A stretch of 64,000 nt of DNA from Chthonomonas calidirosea T49. Lineage in GTDB: Bacteria; Armatimonadota; Chthonomonadetes; Chthonomonadales; Chthonomonadaceae. Below the pieces are notes generated by a model. That model did not search any database and was not told where the DNA came from. It worked only from the letters and a program-made list of their open reading frames with translations. The DNA is taken from NCBI RefSeq assembly GCF_000427095.1, contig NC_021487.1, positions 2,649,233 to 2,713,232 on the forward strand, read 5' to 3'. Positions 61,343 through 64,000 of the stretch are shown here, in pieces. Within the stretch, counting starts at the first letter, position 1, and every line of letters starts with the position of its first letter. Made by a program: the position numbers and the translations under genes.

Positions 61343-61975
61343 CTAGGAGGCATTGTCGTTCTCTACGTTGGTAGTCGTATCCTCTTCGCTTGGAGAGTAG
61401 TTGGCCTCATCTTGAAGCGGAGAGGCGCCATCTACGCTGCGACATGCTTCTTGATAGCGTGCCCGAATGTGTTGGCATGCCCTCTCGTAGCGCTTCGCCA
61501 CTGTGGGATATTGGAGTTCAAGTATCTCAGCGATGGTTTTGAGGTCGTTGCCCGATAGGACGAGGAGGATAATTTGGCGCTCTACTGGAGGAAGCGTTTG
61601 GGCGAGTTGAAGGATGCAGACCGTCTGATCTGTGTGGTCGAAGTCTTTGTCGAGGGTGATATCTCTATCGAGAATGTAGGCTAACTGTTCTTGGATGCTA
61701 CGTTGATGTCTCTTGGTGCGTTGTGTGTCAATAAGATAGTTTTTTCCCGTTTTCAACAGCCAGGCGACAAGTTCGTGGTCGGGTAGATCCTGTTTATGAT
61801 GCTCATAGCAGCGTGTCCAAGCTTCCTGAACAGCTTCCAGAAGTTCCTCTTGGTTTGGTGCGTGGGCGCGCAGCTTGCGACAGACCTCTTGATAGAGCTT
61901 AGAAAAATCTCGTTCACCATCATTGTTCATAGCTATCTTGCTCTTCGTTTTGAGTGACGTGGACAGATTTTGCAT
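61343..61975 (-). CDS. RNA polymerase sigma-70-family (ECF-like) factor
   Basis: 210 residues. Region 2-like LLEAVQEAWTRCYEHHKQ and ELVAWLLKTGKNYLIDTQRTKRH; region 4 LPPVERQIILLVLSGNDLKTIAEILELQYPTVAKRYERACQHI. C-terminal ~30 residues are acidic and disordered. ATG at 61975 directly abuts the stop of the DsbA-like gene (TAAATG); Met16 (61930) is an alternative, neither with a strong ribosome site. No anti-sigma gene adjoins it. Last gene of the right-edge cluster. Confidence 0.8.
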   Translation of the reverse strand: MQNLSTSLKTKSKIAMNNDGERDFSKLYQEVCRKLRAHAPNQEELLEAVQEAWTRCYEHHKQDLPDHELVAWLLKTGKNYLIDTQRTKRHQRSIQEQLAYILDRDITLDKDFDHTDQTVCILQLAQTLPPVERQIILLVLSGNDLKTIAEILELQYPTVAKRYERACQHIRARYQEACRSVDGASPLQDEANYSPSEEDTTTNVENDNAS

Positions 61976-62629
61976 TTATAATGGCACGAAATTCCTTACT
62001 TGCTCGATATTAGTGAGGCGGTAAACCCTGTTTTGTGGTGTGATGAGTAGAAAAAATGGGGTTCCTGTAAGGCCGCACCGTTTGGCGATAGCAACATCCT
62101 CTGCAATAGCCCGACGTGCGTAGGACTCGTCCTGTTGAAGCTGGATTTTAGAGAGGTGTAGTGACTGCAGAAGGGTGTTAAGCCAAGCAGATGAGAGCGA
62201 AATTTGATTGGCATAGATTGCATCATGAAAAAGCAAAAATTTACCGTGTCTTTTGGCAACTTCGGCTACCACGGCCGCTTGCATAGCAAGAGGATGAATG
62301 GATTCGATAGGGAAGTTTCGAAAGACGAACCTTAGTCGGCCTTTGCTGTGTTGTATGAGAGACGGGATACGAGTTGCGGCATAGTAACAGGGAGGGCATT
62401 GATAATCGCCAAATTCAACAAGAGTAAAGGGAGCGTGGGGATCGCCAAAAAATTCTGGATGTGCCCCAATAACAAGCGTTGGGGCAATGGCAATGGGGGT
62501 AGGAGGCGGCGAGATACGCCGAGCATCCTCCACGATTTTGTGGATCGTGAAGCTTAGTGCCGACAGAGAGATAAACGCAAGTAAGCCAACCAACAACACG
62601 TCTCTATTGCGCACGAATATCATTTGCAT
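61976..62629 (-). CDS. Membrane-anchored DsbA/thioredoxin-like thiol oxidoreductase
   Basis: 217 residues. One N-terminal transmembrane helix (LLVGLLAFISLSALSF), then a thioredoxin fold with CPPC (in VEFGDYQCPPCYYAA), helical insertion and cis-Pro (GLTGTPFF). Matches the thioredoxin_4/DsbA branch that introduces or isomerises disulfides outside the cytoplasm. It lies between a pseudopilin and a sigma factor, downstream of a Cys-rich protein gene, its plausible substrate. Confidence 0.9.
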   Translation of the reverse strand: MQMIFVRNRDVLLVGLLAFISLSALSFTIHKIVEDARRISPPPTPIAIAPTLVIGAHPEFFGDPHAPFTLVEFGDYQCPPCYYAATRIPSLIQHSKGRLRFVFRNFPIESIHPLAMQAAVVAEVAKRHGKFLLFHDAIYANQISLSSAWLNTLLQSLHLSKIQLQQDESYARRAIAEDVAIAKRCGLTGTPFFLLITPQNRVYRLTNIEQVRNFVPL

Positions 62630-62645
62630 GTATCCCTCTCTCGGC

Positions 62646-63278
62646 TCATGGTAAGAACGCGTATAGAGGAATATGTGTGTAGAGGTAATCGTCGGAAACT
62701 GTTTTTACATGAAAGTCGGCAAAGAGAACGTTGGAACGTATATAGAGGGAGGGAGGAATTCCATAACTACCGTGCCACGGTTGTATGTCGGAGACTATGA
62801 TGGCCTCTGCGGGGTCATGATAGTACTGCTCCGTTTGATGAAAAAGTGCAGGCCACTGTCCATAGTACTCATAGCTGCAGCCGTAGACGCGATACATCTG
62901 CCAAATAGGGCCTGTGCCCGGCAAATGGTACTCTGCGGGGCAATGAAATACTTCATGGCTTTTTAGGTAAGGATAGAGCAGAGCGACATAGTCCCCCATT
63001 TTGAGAAGATAAGGAATATAAGGAGAGTCCAGCTGGTCTGGAGGTGCAGTCAGCGCAAATTGTCTTGTAAAATTGTCGATGGCATAAGGATAGTAGCCAT
63101 CATAGTCGTGTTGGTAGAGGGCGATGGCAACCCCTTGTTGATGGAGATTGGAGAGGCACTGTGAGGTAAGCGCTGCTTTACGGGCACGAGCAAAAACCGG
63201 CAGGAGCAGTGCTGCCAAAATCGAGAGAATGGCGATGACGACGAGCAACTCAATGAGGGTAAACCCCGCTCTTTTCAT
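62646..63278 (-). CDS. Pseudopilin-like protein (type II secretion/prepilin N-terminus)
   Basis: 210 residues. Prepilin leader cut after Gly5, [16 protein letters not shown] helix, then [26 protein letters not shown], the common continuation in Armatimonadota pseudopilins, with a conserved pair of cysteines (QCLSN, HCPAE) likely forming a disulfide. The C-terminal H-X9-DG motif is absent ([11 protein letters not shown] instead). It overlaps the HEAT gene by 4 bases and is followed by the DsbA-like gene after 16 bases. Confidence 0.85.
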   Translation of the reverse strand: MKRAGFTLIELLVVIAILSILAALLLPVFARARKAALTSQCLSNLHQQGVAIALYQHDYDGYYPYAIDNFTRQFALTAPPDQLDSPYIPYLLKMGDYVALLYPYLKSHEVFHCPAEYHLPGTGPIWQMYRVYGCSYEYYGQWPALFHQTEQYYHDPAEAIIVSDIQPWHGSYGIPPSLYIRSNVLFADFHVKTVSDDYLYTHIPLYAFLP

Positions 63279-63787
63279 GGCTGTACTCCTTTATCGTATT
63301 TAAGAATGAGGGAAGCCTCTGAGCGAACGTCTTCATTCGGATCGAAGAGAAGGCGTTCTGCCTCCTGAGCACCTAGTTGAGGGTTCATCGCATTAAGATG
63401 ACGCAAGGCGAAAATCCGTACATACGGGTCTGGATCGGAGAGTTTGGTTTGAATCAGCCTCTGCGCCTCTACTGCGTAGGGAGTGTGTCTTAATTGTGTA
63501 AGCGCGTCAATAGCTCGCATGCGAATAATAGAGGGTCTATTAGAGGCTTCATAGTTAAGAAACGTCTTTATCTGAGCCATGTCGGCGGATGATAAAGAGT
63601 GTGTATGACGAGCTTTCATATCAATATCACGAGCCCTAACATAGACGGTTGGGTCCATGCCGGTGGCTCGAGCCAACCTAGCTTCAGGGCTCCAATGGGT
63701 GTGGTAGTAAGGCCAAAAGAGGATCACGCCCACAAGCACACCTAGGGCGATCCCGATGCCAATAGCAAAGAGTTTCTTGCGACTCAT
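63275..63787 (-). CDS. Membrane-anchored HEAT-repeat protein
   Basis: 170 residues from the ATG at 63787; the longer open frame upstream lacks membrane-signal logic. One N-terminal transmembrane helix ([20 protein letters not shown]), a linker, then two to three HEAT-like repeats ([57 protein letters not shown]). Probably a scaffold at the membrane. Overlaps the pseudopilin start by 4 bases (ATGA). Confidence 0.75.
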   Translation of the reverse strand: MSRKKLFAIGIGIALGVLVGVILFWPYYHTHWSPEARLARATGMDPTVYVRARDIDMKARHTHSLSSADMAQIKTFLNYEASNRPSIIRMRAIDALTQLRHTPYAVEAQRLIQTKLSDPDPYVRIFALRHLNAMNPQLGAQEAERLLFDPNEDVRSEASLILKYDKGVQP

Positions 63788-63813
63788 ATTTTTTTCGTCC
63801 ACTTGGATGGGAG

Positions 63814-63844
63814 GAGGGTTATTCTGATGGTGACAATAACCCTC
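63814..63844 (-). terminator. Hairpin between Cys-rich gene and HEAT gene
   Basis: 10-bp perfect stem (63814-63823 / 63835-63844), 11-base loop, 47 bases past the Cys-rich stop. No T-run, so it may attenuate rather than terminate. Confidence 0.35.
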
Positions 63845-63891
63845 CAGACCCTTCTGAATTTTACCACGGTGTAACTTTAAGGCATAGGGGG

Positions 63892-64000
63892 CTAGTTGGC
63901 AGAAACCGGGCAGCAAGCTGCACAGTGATCCTCCTCTAGCCCACTGGAACTGCAGTATGTATGACAACAGTCCAGACAGTCTGGATCAGTAGCGCAGTGT
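63892..64000 (-). CDS. C-terminus of a cysteine-rich protein (cut by window edge)
   Basis: The frame is open from the window edge to a TAG at 63894-63892, giving 35 residues, nine of them Cys, in the pattern C-X4-C-X2-CC-X3-C-X9-C-X2-CC. The regular spacing suggests disulfides or metal sites in a secreted protein, though chance is possible in so short a stretch. The same strand continues into HEAT, pseudopilin and DsbA-like genes. No family recognised; the start lies outside the window. Confidence 0.45.
   Translation of the reverse strand, partial: HCATDPDCLDCCHTYCSSSGLEEDHCAACCPVSAN

Overview
The window reads as a chromosomal segment of a free-living, probably thermophilic Armatimonadota bacterium close to Chthonomonas calidirosea. 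This is inference from gene content: two pseudopilins of the '[13 protein letters not shown]' type (one with the H-X9-DG motif), many Tat-exported sugar enzymes, TPR/FG-GAP/UnbV proteins, S53 acid proteases and the rex-siroheme-hemA order. No rRNA, tRNA, CRISPR array, insertion sequence or prophage was found. About 57 protein genes are supported, most of them tightly packed, often with ATGA overlaps.

Layout. 1-2003 (-): rex, precorrin-2 dehydrogenase and hemA (cut by the left edge), behind a Rex-type operator and an apparently leaderless promoter. 2384-3507 (+): H-X9-DG pseudopilin and a small lipoprotein. 3553-6704 (-): GH5 and GH99-like glycosidases. 7017-7741 (-): small Cys protein and a STAS-like protein. 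8038-11034 (+): large GxGYxYP protein. 11170-15046 (-): hisS and an S53 protease. 15137-22622 (-): operon of a polytopic membrane protein, a thioester alpha-2-macroglobulin and a VanW protein behind a perfect consensus promoter. 22675-27813 (-): LacI regulator, remnant of an UnbV/ASPIC protein, a frameshifted secreted protein and a DUF4380-like protein.

28123-30694 (+): PD-(D/E)XK Fe-S nuclease, panB, panC. 30657-32678 (-): arsR, acr3, arsC with two matching operators. 32790-34553 (+): gatC, gatA. 34557-37744 (-): DUF697 protein, LolA-like protein, MFS transporter. 37886-42905 (+): YvlD/holin-like protein, HIT protein, DUF1844 protein, glmU, prs, UlaG-like hydrolase. 42910-45640 (-): minD-minE, and an ECF sigma/anti-sigma pair behind an ECF-type promoter. 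45770-47959 (+): second S53 protease. 47998-51971 (-): copper-type locus (Cys-rich secreted protein, two-domain multicopper oxidase with a frameshifted Tat signal, beta-barrel protein, Met-rich YtkA-like protein). 52062-55634 (-): 1190-residue TPR/FG-GAP/UnbV lipoprotein. 55836-58099 (+): exported Gfo/Idh oxidoreductase and TIM-barrel isomerase. 58323-61119 (+): M50-like protease, zinc-ribbon protein, hisG, ruvA. 61343-64000 (-): cluster of a Cys-rich protein (cut by the right edge), HEAT-repeat membrane protein, pseudopilin, DsbA-like oxidoreductase and sigma factor.

Working together: housekeeping genes (tetrapyrrole, pantothenate, UDP-GlcNAc, PRPP, histidine, aminoacylation, division-site placement) alternate with an exported heterotrophic layer (glycosidases, acid proteases, sugar oxidoreductase/isomerase) and stress modules (arsenic, copper, ECF sigma). 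The least familiar units are the membrane protein-A2M-VanW operon and the right-edge Cys-protein/pseudopilin/DsbA/sigma cluster. Two homopolymer frameshifts (25708-25717 and 51410-51416) need read-level checking.
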